From Diphasiastrum complanatum (taxonomy: Eukaryota > Streptophyta > Lycopodiopsida > Lycopodiales > Lycopodiaceae): a DNA stretch of 64,000 nt. Positions 23,201 through 36,200 of the stretch are shown piece by piece. The stretch is from contig CM055109.1 of the NCBI GenBank assembly GCA_029204225.1, positions 17,539,590 to 17,603,589 of the forward strand, in the 5' to 3' direction. The notes beneath the pieces are model-generated. The model made no database searches. It was not told the origin of the DNA and saw nothing but the letters and a program-made list of their open reading frames with translations. The translations under genes were made by a program, and so were the position numbers. The stretch's first letter is position 1, and every line of letters starts with the position of its first letter.

Positions 23201-26200
23201 CGGAATCCAAGGTAGAGGTAGAGGTCATAGCCTCCACTTGAGAAGACAAAGGCTGTGCGGAAGGAGGATAGGCAAGAGGGTACTGCAAAAGCATCGTGTG
23301 TTTGTTGTTTGGCATTTCTTTGATGATAGTTGTTGATTTACTATTGCTTTGTGCTAATTGTTTGTTGTGGATTCTAGTGCTCGTGCCCAAAAAAAAAATT
23401 TCAACCACGTGTGAACTAGTTTTGTGTGTTTACATGCATATGCACAAGTGTGTTTATGTACATCTATAGGTACATGTGTAGACACAATTTATGACATACT
23501 TCCATCCATGCACATTGTATTTGTCCATTATAATAATTATGTTATGCTTGTCGTATGATGTTTTGTGCTTTCTTGCAATGGCATTGAAACACGTGCTCCT
23601 CTCTCACTAATTTTTTTTTGTGAAAGTAGTCAAAATATTTTGGTCACGTTCTTTCAAGTACTCAACAATGTGCCTTTGCACACATCTTTATAACAAATAG
23701 TTACAGTTTCACATGAGGCAAGGAGATAAAACACATAGTAACAATGTTAACTTGTTGCATAGACAAAGTAAGTATTAGACCGAAATTTTCTACCATAACA
23801 AGCTTAACAATAGGCAACACAAAGCATGTTGATGAGTGAAATGAAATGTTGACTAATGGGATGAATATATTTAAAAATAGCCAATGAAAAAGAATGGTAA
23901 TCAAATTCATGTTATCAAATATGATTAAATATCTATCAAATTCATATTTAAATCATTTGCCTATATGCACGCTTTTATTCCTGTTATTTTATTTCGTTTT
24001 GTATGTATAGGACCTGTGATTATAAGATATATGTATGCTTGCATCATAGTTGCAGCGAATCACAAATTTTTTTTTTCTTGCTCAAAAAATCCCCCATACA
24101 GTGCTGGTACCCTTTGTGTAGTTCAAAACTGCAAAAAAGTTTGTATATGGCCTCAAAATACAAACCCTAAACTCAAAAAAGGGCATAAAAGGTTCATTTT
24201 GGCCATTTTATTTTTGAGTTTAGGTTTTTTATTTTATTTTGAGGCCCTATACAATTTTTTTTGCAGTTTTGGACTACACAGAGGGTACCAGTACTGTATG
24301 GGGGATTTTGAGCAAAAAAAAAATTTAATTTTTTTTTTGCGATTCGCGTTTCGAATTTTGAACTGCGATTTGCGAATCGCGGCTGCAACTATGGCCTGCA
24401 TATACCCTAAATTCTCTTGTATGTAATCTATAATATATATACATGCTATACACGAGCCCTAATCTGTATTTTAGATACAATAGTTGGTTCATATGTGTAC
24501 AATAGTTTGTATATCATAAACAATTATCAATACATATCAAAAGCAAAGCTTAATCAATGATGGCGATTTTGTGCTTTTTGAGTATTTTTAAAATAATTTT
24601 GATTCAATCTTTTTAGGGATTTGTCAAAGCCTGATGTAAAGAGAGGAAAGGTCATGCAAGCCGTGATAAAAGCAAAGAGCCATTTTGAGGGATCTTTGTT
24701 GCAAATCAATGGTGCCCATTGTATCGTCATTAGTTTGGCATGTCAATGGTTGATCCAAGAAAAATTGTTTCATATCGTCTTTTCATCTTAGAGTTTTGTT
24801 TTCAGCCTTGATTTGTGATGTGTAGACACTTGTAGTAGAATATGCCATATTGCATTGCTCTATCTGCTATCTTTTGTTGGGAGCATTCATTTGAGTGTGC
24901 TTGACATTAGTACACTGTTTATTTTCTATTTCTTTTGTTGTTTAGATGTTGCATCTCGCCACAACGTACATACCTTTAACTATTTAAGTGCCGTTTAGGG
25001 TTTGGCATTGTTTCACAATGCTTAGACATTTATTGCAACCCAATACTACTGCTTAGTCACTCTGCCAATGTTTGCTTGAAGATGTGTGCAATTTCTTGTT
25101 GATTTATGAAATCTATTTTGCACTTTGATGTTAGGGTTAATTTGCAAGAATATTTTACAATTTGATAGGGCTAATTTGTTAAGTATTTAGGATTCAAGGT
25201 TTAGTAGTAGTGTTAAGAGGCTTTGGGTATTTGTCGAGTGATGTGGATGTGATCAACGCCATTGGTATTGCAGCTTTGATGCATGCAGGTGGTGATACCA
25301 CTATTGTTGTGTGCATTTTTTTTAACGTTGTCAGGCTACTCGGGGCTCATTTCTTTGGCATGTGGCCTAATGGTCAGACAATGGGAATCACAGGCAGCAG
25401 CCCATTGCCTATGTACCAAAACTGAATGTATCAATGAGACGTACCATTCCTACTTGTTTTGAGCCTTTCCAGTATAAGTAAAAGTTGACAGCTAGTGACT
25501 TCAAGAAGGCATGGATAATACATAAGGATCATTGAATCACACCTCATCTGGAATTATGCCTCAAAGATTTGAAAAGCCGATGAAGTCTTTATGAGGGCAA
25601 AAAAATGATGAAGTTTTGATTGACAGTCAGTTATTGCATTTCATAACCACAGCATTCAGCTTGTATAAACCACAAGTTTTATCATGAAAGTCATTAAAAA
25701 TCACTTCGAAAATGTGTGAAAGCTTCTTTGGTGCCATAACGAAGAACGAATAACTTTTGGCCCATTAGACTCTTGCATAGTACAACTGAGGATTGGAGGA
25801 TGTTTGAGGAGTTGCCTCTGGAACTTGTTTGAGCACTTTTGAGTGTTTAGGGATTGAATAGTGACTTGCTTTTTATGATAACATGTACTAGAATGATGTG
25901 ATTCAGTAAAAGATCAAGAGGCTAAATGCATATGAGGAAGGTTCCTGATGAGCAGATCAAGGCATCAGCAGCAGAAACACATAAATGGATAAGGCTTCGA
26001 GATTAAACACAAGACATGCAAAGAGCTGAGAGTTTCAAAGGATTGGTCTGCTTTGCCATAAAATGCAAATCACATTAAGGTTTTGATCAGCATGTTCAGA
26101 AACCTTTGATTCGCTGTTTAGTTTGGTGAATAATGACACAGAAAAATGCAGATCAAAATCGCATGAATGTATAGAGTTGAAACAAGCTCTTTTGAGTATT

Positions 26201-28996
26201 TACTTAACGATTGATGCCTCTGAAGTATCTTTTTCTGTTTTTATACTTTAGGGATCTTCATGCCATGAGACCTCTTTTATGCTTGTTACCTTCCATAGAT
26301 GTATGGTTGGGTTTGCATAATTAATATCTTCTTGTTCAAGCAAGAAGATATTTCCAGTTTTTGTTTGCTAGGTGATATTGTCATCAAGAAATCAGCTCCG
26401 TTGCCCTATCTAACATGTCTCCTTTCTCCAATTTTTGTGTTTTATGTATATGAAGGTTAGGAATCTCATTCTTTGTGCATATGAACAATCATTCTGACAT
26501 GGGAAGAGTTAAAGCTAGTAGATGTGGATTTTCCTCTAGGACTTTTTTACCAGGTTGGTAAGTGCTTTTCAATGTTTGTACAAGACCTGCTTAGTTGATA
26601 CAAAAAAAATTATGTCCTCCAAGGAGCCGAAGACATTACACTGTCTTTTGATTTCTTGGATGATATTTTCAGTTATCAAACTGTTTGTGATATTTAACAT
26701 AATAGTCCTTGAATGTATCACTATTTTGGAAAATCTGTGCTAGAAAAGGATTGTATCAATATAGTTTGTGCATTATCTGGTAAAGCAGTGGAAGCTTATT
26801 GGTCACCTGTCGGTCATGTTTGTTGAATTGGTTGTGTTCATTCTGCATATGCAGGCATACCATGTCCTTGATTACGATGACAGAGTGCTTGATGGATTTT
26901 ACGATGTCTATGGTGTTTCGAACGGGGATATTTCTGATAGGATGCCATCCCTGTTCGACTTACAAGGAGCTGCCATATCAGAGTCGAGTGGATATGAAGT
27001 GGTGCTGGTGAATAGAGTAACAGATTATGATCTTGTTAAACTTGAAAAGAGGGTAACGTGCTTAGGCATGGATCCCATTGTTAGCAACAATGGGCCTTTG
27101 AGGAGCGGTTTGGCACAGAAGATTGCTGATGTAGTTGCAGAACAGATGGGAGGTCCTGTTGAAAGTGACGTCGAATTGCTGGCTCTTTGGAAAACAACAA
27201 GTTGGGAACTAAAATCTTTTGCTCAAAACATTGTGCTTCCTCTTGGTGCTCTGCAGATTGGCTTGGCTCGACACAGGGCTTTACTTTTCAAGGTACATAC
27301 ACAATGACACACGGAATTTTGACAGAATGCACATCTCAACTATTGTGTGGCTGCATCTATTTCCTGGACGTTTTAAAGCTAGTTTGTACCTCTGTATGAA
27401 TAGCAACAATATCTGCTTTTCTTTTCTTTTGTTAATGGAAGCTTTGTAATAGGTCACACATTGCTAGTGTTATCAAGTACCGATTGTGTTTAGGGAACGA
27501 GCTTCTCACTGAAGAGTTCTTTACTTAGACTTAATGAGAATATTTAAGCTTCATGCCTTGAAACCTGCAGCCAAGGGTCAGTCTTATCCCTTATTCAGCT
27601 AGCAGTCCATGTTCTTCACTTACCATGTATTTGCTTTAAGTTTTTTCTTGTGAGATAAAATCTATCTAGAAAATTTCTAATGATGTTGCTCTTAGAAATT
27701 GGAATACAGAAACTTCTTATCATATGCTTTGTTTAGTGTTGATTCTGTTCATTTTGCAGCCTATGCCATTGATGAAGCACTTTAATCAGCATTCTTTTAA
27801 CCTTTGAATCCGGTTTCTTTGGCTTTTTTTTTAGCTTGACAGCTAGACAGTCATAATGAAATGCGCACAAAAAATAGAGGTGAGGTTTCCTAAGATGTTG
27901 TCAATTAACTATATTAGTTCAGATTTCCCTGAAAACAAGCTTGTGAAATGTGCATCACACCTCGTGCTATTCCCAGCCAGTCAAAAATTGACTTTGACAA
28001 TGAATCTGCCTTGTCTGTGTCTCTAGAAGATGTCCTCAATCTGAAGCACAGGAAGTGGCATTTCCAGAATCTCCAAAATGCAGAAATTGAATGTTATTGG
28101 TGAGAGCATTTAGGAGAAGGCCAAATTTTAAATCTTCAATATGATGAATGTTTTTGAATGCTTGGAACTCTAAGTGGCTCAGGTCTCACTACTTAAGCCA
28201 AAGTGGCTTTCTTATTAACATAACAAGAAGAGAGTATGCATGAAGCATAGAGGCCCAGACTCCAGATAAATGTGAACAATCAGAAAATCCTGACCTCTCT
28301 TGAACTTGATGACTGCAATCTGTGTTAAGCCCAGAAGGACTTGACAATTGTCAGTTACAATGATTATATTGTAGCTAGTATAGGTCCTCAAAGTGTCTAC
28401 CTGATATAGGTAGCATTGTACTTGATCAACAGGTATTAAAAAAGTATCAGAACCTGTCACAGTTTGTCTGCAAGTCCAGGCTCCAGCATTCTGAACGGGT
28501 ATCTATGTTTCTGCATGTACAAATGACTGTGACGTAATACTATGATTTTGTGGTGCATATTTAATCATAGAGTTGAGCTACATTGCATTTTGGAATGCAA
28601 TGAAACGTGCGTTCCAGAAGGGTTTTGGATTATCTGCGGTGATTTTTTTGAGTTTTCTAATAAGATAAAAAGTATGGAGATGGAAGAAATTTTTTTATAG
28701 TCTAAAGACTTAAGGAGGGGTCCAAATTAAATACCCTACAACTAGTATATTTCTAGGTACACATTATTTCTTCCAGTACCCCACCTAACGTGGGTCTAGA
28801 AATATTTGAATCTCTTGATCCAATTGAGAGTTAAATCTGGTATGGCAGGAGAGGTTCTGTTGCCTCCTTCATGCATGAGTTGACAAGCTGAGTTGTAGTA
28901 TATTTTCAAATTTTTTTAAGGTTTCTTGAACTTGGACCCAATAGGACCCTTTAAATTTTTTGACTCATGGAATATTATTATACTTAGATTTTTTAG

Positions 28997-29033
<37 letters not shown>

Positions 29034-32000
29034 TATTTTCCTCTATGAATGCTTGTGTGTGAAAAATGTAAGCAAACCAAAGATTGTTGAATCATTCTAG
29101 TGGGACCTGCATTGGTATTAGAGCTATTGTAGGATTTGATAAAGAGAAGTAGAAACACATTAAAGGCTAATTGTGAAATAAGGAAGAAGCATTGCTGAAA
29201 AACCAGCACCGAGGAAGATTGAAGAAGAGAAGAGAATAGATCATTGTAGAGAGAGGATCTGAAAATTGTGCAGAGTTGATAGAGAGAGATATTGAAGTGC
29301 TTGTGCTGAAAAATATTTTTGCAAGAGACAAACAATCACCGAAGGTGTGGTGTGTGAAAGTAAAATCATCAGTAAAAAAACCAGCATTGAAGAAGGTGCA
29401 AAATAATAGCAATGAAGTTTGAAAGATTCATGTTGAAGGCTTAGTCTTTGCTTTGAAGAGAGAAGGGAAAGACACTGAAGAAGATTGGCGCTTAAGGGAT
29501 AAGGAGCTAAAAAGTAAAGCACTAAAAGCCAGTGTAGAATTAATAGTGTGAAGAGTGGTGGTGTGTGAAGGCTGAAGAGATATGGAGGAAGGTTCGATTA
29601 CCCATTGTTGGGGGAGGAAGACTGGTGTGAAGTGATCAAGGAGATCAACAGAATGTGAAGAAAGAGTCAAGGTAACAAGTCAAGGGTGATCTTGTGAGAG
29701 AACAAGGGTAGAATTCTTCATTCTAGTTATTCAAATTTAAGTGAAGGGTACTTAAGAAGAAAATGCATGCCGAAACACTTAATTGGAAGTTTCATTCCAC
29801 AAATTGTGAGCTCTAATGCATTTGAAATGTTCAAGGCAAGGTTGGTAACACAAAGTGTCCTTCAAATTTAATGACAGCTCAAAAACTCAAAAACTGGGAA
29901 AAATCAGATCTCAGCATTTCAGTTTTATAGTGTAAATTTTTTACATTATCACTTTCAATGGATTACATTATTATGCATAGTTGGAGTGATGTCGAGTCCT
30001 ATACTCCAATTACAATCCATCAAAATACTCTTTGTTTATGCAATCAGGGGTTAAAATATGATGCCGTAACGTTACCCAAAAGTGACAAATCTGACAATCA
30101 AAACTTCCAACAGCTGACTGCATAATTTGAGATCTGAAAAGAAATAGAAGCTATTGCATGCTGGCCAGAACATATTTCTGTGGTTATACCAAACACACTT
30201 CTAGTGGCAGAACATTTTATTCTACTTCTGAGTTTATCTAACATGAATTATTTGATGTCGTTGGCCATGCACGCTTGTGCTTTCTATATCTTTTTCGGCA
30301 TTTTGAGAAAATAATGAATTAGACAACTGCTAACTTAACTGGCTTTTCAGTTCATCATAATTCTTGTAGGCACCATCAGATTAAGCTTCCATATGAAGTT
30401 AAACCTATGGAGGTTATCTTGATAAGCTGTAACCTGACACGTGCAGGTTCTAGCTGATTGCGTAGGTATTCCTTGTAGATTAGTCAAAGGGAGATACTAC
30501 ACTGGAGTTGATGATGGAGCTGTCAACATTTTGAAAGACGACGATGACAGGTATGTTGGTATCCATCTTCTGCTGAGTTGTCTCATTGTCCTATTAAGCT
30601 GAAACAAATGCTTTTCTTTTTCTGAAGTGCTTATTCAAGATGTAGTGGCTTTTTACATCAGAGCATGAGATTTTGCTATATCTGCAAGAAGACATGTTGA
30701 ACTTTGTTAGTAAAGATTGTGGAGTCTCTAAAATGCTGAATTTTGAAGAGATTTGTGAGCCAAATTTGAAGAAATCCTTTGAACAATTGCTTTTGCTGTT
30801 TGTTAGTACTAAGTACACATTTTCAAGTTGTTGGTATCACCACTCAAGTTTGTCAACTTTAATTTCTTTGAGATCAGTTTTAGTTCCAAAGCTGATTTTT
30901 AAAGTAAACATTTCTACCTCGAGGAAAGATCTTCTCATTACAATTTTGACCTTGCCTGATCTGCATAGATTTAGCTCGTTCTATAAGGCTGTGAAATCTC
31001 TTCTCCCTTCTTTTGTAATTTGTTCAAGCTGCAGTCTTCTGGTAAGGATGTGTAGATTGAGCTTCCTTAAGGTTTTAGATTTAGTTTGTTATCCTGTTAT
31101 CCTTCCAAAAGTTGAATTTCTATCTGTTTTAGGAAAGATTCAAGATTAATTTAGATCTACAGGTATGCCCATGGCCTCTTTTGTGAAATTGTTTGACCTT
31201 AAAGGGAGGCAAGTGTTTAATGAAGCTTTCGTGACAGGGAGTACATTGTCGATCTCATTGGAGCGCCAGGAGCTCTGATTCCTTTAGATTCGATTCTAAA
31301 TACAGCAATTTCAGATCAAATGATTACCTGCGTAACACCATCTCAAGAACCTCTGTCAAAAAGTCAGTCATCTGGCTCAGGTCAAAGATCAGGTGAGTAT
31401 AACAAAGGGATGCTAGCGCAAGGGAGCCTACAGGATGATGTTCTGAATCCTGAGAATGTTGCCATGGAAGATTCCAAGGACAAGAAAGAAAGATGCACAA
31501 TAGTTGACATTGGTCAATGTGATAAGAATATTGAAGCAAAGCCTTCGACTGCAAGTTTCTCAGATTGTGATAATAAGGCAAGCACAACCAGAACTAATTA
31601 TGAGAAAATTGAAACATGCCACCATCAGTCCCCAATTGGGGCAGCCGGGATGCTTTCACCTCCAGGTGTGGAGACAAATCCGCTAAATTTATCCTCATGT
31701 ACAATTGATGTGAAAGCAGACAGTTTTAATACTGCTCAGAACTCACAGGATGTCATGCTGGAAGAGGGCAACCTTTCAGGTTTTCCTTTTAAAGCTTCAT
31801 CCAAAGAATTTTCCCATCAAACAACAGAGTGGAAGGTCTCAGAAGATAAAAAAGGTGTGAACGAAAGAAAAAGAAATCGTACAACACCAAGGCATAGACA
31901 AGCAGGAAGCGTTGGACCTGGTCGGCCTCCAGTGCGAGTGCCAAGGCAAGAGCTAGATTCAGTTCAGGAGGATGATGATAACAAGCTTCAAAGACTGAAA

Positions 32001-33225
32001 TCAATCGAGGAACTGGATGATAGACATCAGCTAAATTCTTATGCTGGAAGAATCCTTACAACGACTTCATTAGCGGAGACTTCTGTGACTGGTGTCCAGG
32101 ATAATACTCGTCTCGTCTCATCTGTAGAACCAAGTTTTGCCACCCCTGCAATTGGTGCATTCTCCAAAGGGAAAGGTACCGTGGAGTATGATATTGCTCA
32201 TGATTTTGATTCAAGGGCTCAATATTCACAGAATAAATTAGCTGCAGTGACTCCTGTAACATCACCTTTAGGAAGTGACAAAGTCTTTGAACAGTCTGCA
32301 CGTGGTTCTGGTTCTCAAACACAAGAAAGCAAGGGGTTGAAACTGGATGAGACATATGCAACTTGCAGTAACTCTACTGGCAGCAGTTCTTCTGCTCAGG
32401 ATCAAAGTCATTGTGGCCCTGTTTTGATAGATGAAGGATTTAAAGAGGATAAGAAATATTCTTTATCCAATGCCCAAAAACATTCCAGGTTTGAGTCCAT
32501 GTTGGGAGATGCTGCAGAGTGGGAGATTCTTTGGGAAGACCTTAGCCTTGGAGAACGTATTGGCTTGGGTATGTGATTTGTTGGTATATGTAGAAAAATT
32601 TAATTTTCAGCTTCTCATGTGAGGTTTCAGTGTTGTGATGACTCTGTTTTAAAAGTTGTCTGATTATTATTTGATGAACTATGTGTACAGGGTCTTACGG
32701 TGAAGTTTATCACGGAGATTGGCATGGAACTGTAAGGTTCTTTCATTTATTTGTGCTTATGTCTTGCATGTCTACATTTTGACTGACTCCGTGATGCGTG
32801 TATTTCTTTTCTAATAAAGCCTCAACATCATTATTTTTGATATCTTATGACATACAATAAGAAGACTATCTACAATAGAAGCGTTTTTTGCATCTAACTT
32901 ACGTCCTTGCTTACTTTCATAGCGCCAATTGGTTTTCCCCACTTTTTAAGATGCTTGAATAAGGCAAACATGTGGTGATTAGATAGGAGGTGCAACTTTC
33001 ACCAAAAGAACACTGAGAGAGAGAATCCCATTAGGATTTCCCGAAACGTGCATTAATATTTTTCTTTTCGGTTTTAGAAAAAGATTTGGAATGGGTTTTT
33101 GTAATCTATCAGATCGTAAAGTTTTTTTATCTGGTGCTTTTTTACGTTTTTGTAAAGTTTTAATTGGTTTTTTTGAATTTTCAGCAAAAAAAAAATAGCG
33201 TTTTGGACATTGTTCTGTTGCACCT

Positions 33226-33284
<59 letters not shown>

Positions 33285-36200
33285 TAGGTCCCGCGGTACT
33301 GGGTACTGCGGATCCCGGTACCGCGGGACCATACTGGTACCGCGGTACCACAATATAATAATATATTTATTATTTAATATTCTTTTAAATTTTTTTTTAC
33401 CTAAACCTACCCGCCCCCCTCGCATTTCCTCTGAAATTTTTTTGCGCCCTCTCCGCCCTGCCATCGCTGCTGGTTTTTCTTGCCTGCCTTTGATTCCTTG
33501 CGTCGCCCATCGCCCACGCAACGCCCTGCCTTGCATCTGATTTCCTTTGCCCTGCATTCGCCCATTTTCAGCGTCTCTCCTACAGTGAACCCTGCTGTTT
33601 TTTTTCCAACAATCCATCCCTCGTTTCATCTGCAATGGTGCAATCCGACCTTTCCGGTCTGTGGGACGAGGTAGACATTGTCAGGCGGGTTGCCGACAAG
33701 GCCAACAAGACCGGTCAGAAGATCGTGCGCTGCCGATACTGTCTCGTCGAGTTTGCTGCATCCCTTACTCGCCTTAAAGGCCATCTGCTCGGTGCACGCG
33801 CCAAAAATGGTGCCACCTTGAATGCTGCCCCTTGTGGCAGCATGACCGTCCCCGACAGGCAGCGACTACTGGACACCTACGGGCCGCGGCTCGTGGCAGG
33901 GGAGAACACCATTTCGGAGGGCGTTCTCCGATTTTGCACCGCTCCTTATGTGACTAACCCAGAGTTGCTGCCTGCTTGGCTGGCACGCACGAGGAGAGGG
34001 AGTGCATCCTCCTCCGGTCCCTTTGCCCCTCAGACAGTTCTGCCTCATGCACCCCCATCTGCTCAGATTCCGGTGGATCCCGTCCCATCGCGTCCGACAG
34101 TTGCCACTGCGGTTCCACCACCACCCACTGTTGCTCGCACTCCACCAGTCTACGACTTTCTCATGGACTCTCCGCCACCCGAGCAGGCCCAAGATGGTAC
34201 TGGGCGGGCCTTCGAGGATGTGGAAGAGATCCCTTCTTCCTTCCCTTCCCATCCGGATGACCTCCTCAGCCAGCAGTTTTCGTACCCCATGCCAGATGTT
34301 GCCCCTCCACCAGTGCACCCCACCTATGCTGCTGCACCCATCCCTGCCAGTGCATCCCACTCTCCCCATTCCACGTCTACAGCCGATGCATCCACCAGCG
34401 CCCAGCCTTTCGCGTCATCGTCCATTCCCGTCACGGTTGGTGCACCGTGCTGGAGGTCCACCACCCGTCGTCCACCAGTGAGAGCCCTCGTGCAGCAGAC
34501 CATTCGCGGCGCGCATCAGCCGCACATGGACAGAGAGGCCACACAGGCCGTGGCCAGTCTGGTTCACGAGCTGAACCTGCCCTTTGCCATCACCGACTCT
34601 AAGCCCTTCAGAAGGGCCTTCCGCCTTGCACAGTCTGTCAGCCCTAGCTGGAGAGTCCCTAGTTCAGAGGTTGTCCGCACACACATGCTGAGGGATAGGG
34701 TCGAGTCCTTGTCTAGAGAGATGGAGCCTCTGCGTCGGCACTGGGCCACTTACGGTTGCAGCATCATGTTCGATGGCTGGACTGATGTCAGGAGGAGGCC
34801 GATCCTCAACATACTGGTCTCCAGCTGCATGGGCACACAGTTTTTGAGGGCAGTGGATTGCAGCAGGGGGGGGAGAGTCATATCTGCAGAGTTCATGTTT
34901 GATGTCATCAGGTCTTCCATCCTAGCCATAGGCCCACAGCATGTCGTCACGGTGGTGACGGACAATGCCACGAACTGCATTCAGATGGGTGTACTGCTAG
35001 AGGCCGAGTTCCCTCATATTGTTCATACCCCCTGTGCAGCCCACGACATAGACCTTCTGATGGGGGACATTGGAGCACTTCCCTGGGTTAGAGCCATCGT
35101 CGGGGAGGCCCTCTTCCTGGTGACTTTTGTCACCAGAAAGAGGCGTGTTCTTGCCATGTTCCGGGTGTTCAGCCTTCTGGACCTCCGTAAGCCAGCCCCC
35201 ACGCGCTTTGCATTCGACTTGGTGGTCATCGACCGTTTGATCAGGTGCAGGGCCCAGCTTCTACAGATGGGTGCCAGTGATCTTTGGGGTGCCAGTACAT
35301 TTCCGCACACTGAGGATGGGGAGCACTTTTCTTCCACGGTGAGGGGAGACCAGTTCTGGAGGGATGCACAGACATTGTCAGGACTGCTTCGACCACTCTA
35401 CATTGTGCTCCGCATGGCTGACAGCGAGGGTCGACACTTGGACTGGTGTATGAGCTCATGGACCGGATTGGACAGTTCCTGCAGCTACCCATCTTGCAGC
35501 CAGAGAGGTAAGCGGTACAGTGTTGCAATTGACCTTTATCTTTTTAGTACTTGCTAGTTTGTTTTTCTGTCAGTGTTAAGCTTTTTCGTAATGCCCTAAA
35601 CCACATGCCCCTCACCTGCAGGATGACAGAGCTGAAGTTCATATGGGAGACGCGGTGGAAGTACTTCCACAGGAGTATCCACAGCGTTGCACACATGCTG
35701 CATCCCCTCTTCCTCTCTCCGACACAGATCGCAGACAGAGAGCTCGAGGCCGATTGGCTTCAGTACATTCACAGGGTGGGTCCACACATAGGTTTGGATC
35801 CTATCAGGCTCATGGAGGAGCTCGTTGCATTTCGTTTCGGCATGGGCACATTCGGCCACCCGGCTGCCCAGGACCCAGAGAGGAGGCAGCTACCCATTAC
35901 CTGGTGGACCATGTTCGGTAGCACATACCCATCTATACAGCGTCTTGCACTGCGTGTCCTTTCTTAGGTATGCATCTCATTTTATCCTCCATTTTTTGTG
36001 TTTCGTTGAAGTTTCACCTTTGCCACAATGTGCTGAAGTATTTCAAAGCACGCACCACAGGACTGTGCTGCCTCCGTGTGTGAGCGTAATTGGAGCACAT
36101 GGGCACTGATTCACACGAGGAGAAGGAACCGCTTGTCAGTGAGTCAGTTGGAGCGGTTGGTGTTCTGTAGCACCAACGCACGTCTCGCCAGGAGGCTTCC

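Larger units (their letters stand above)
20979..23408 (-). mobile_element. Ty3/gypsy chromovirus, internally deleted, in intron 1
   Basis: Minus-strand order: Gag (23408 to about 22440), protease remnant, then directly the integrase C-terminus with chromodomain (21904 to 21530), polypurine tract and 3' LTR. Protease remnants near 22260-22310 ([10 protein letters not shown]) are followed by decayed sequence. RT, RNase H and the integrase core are missing between about 21900 and 22000. No 5' LTR or primer site is visible past the gag start. Inserted antisense to the host gene. Confidence 0.85.

Noticed and set aside
28916-29670. Several minus-strand Ser/Leu/Phe frames in intron 2
   Set aside because: Complement of a purine-rich leader-like sequence; overlapping frames are equally open and no motifs are seen.
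30673-31149. 158-codon open frame inside intron 3
   Set aside because: It lies wholly between well-supported splice sites that give a perfect EDR1-domain join, and its Ser/Leu/Phe-rich sequence has no recognisable motif.
33866-34369. Antisense ORFs across the hAT transposase exon 1 and C-terminal exon
   Set aside because: GC-rich Pro/Ser coding gives long frames on the other strand; none has conserved motifs, whereas the sense strand has DUF659 and hATC motifs.
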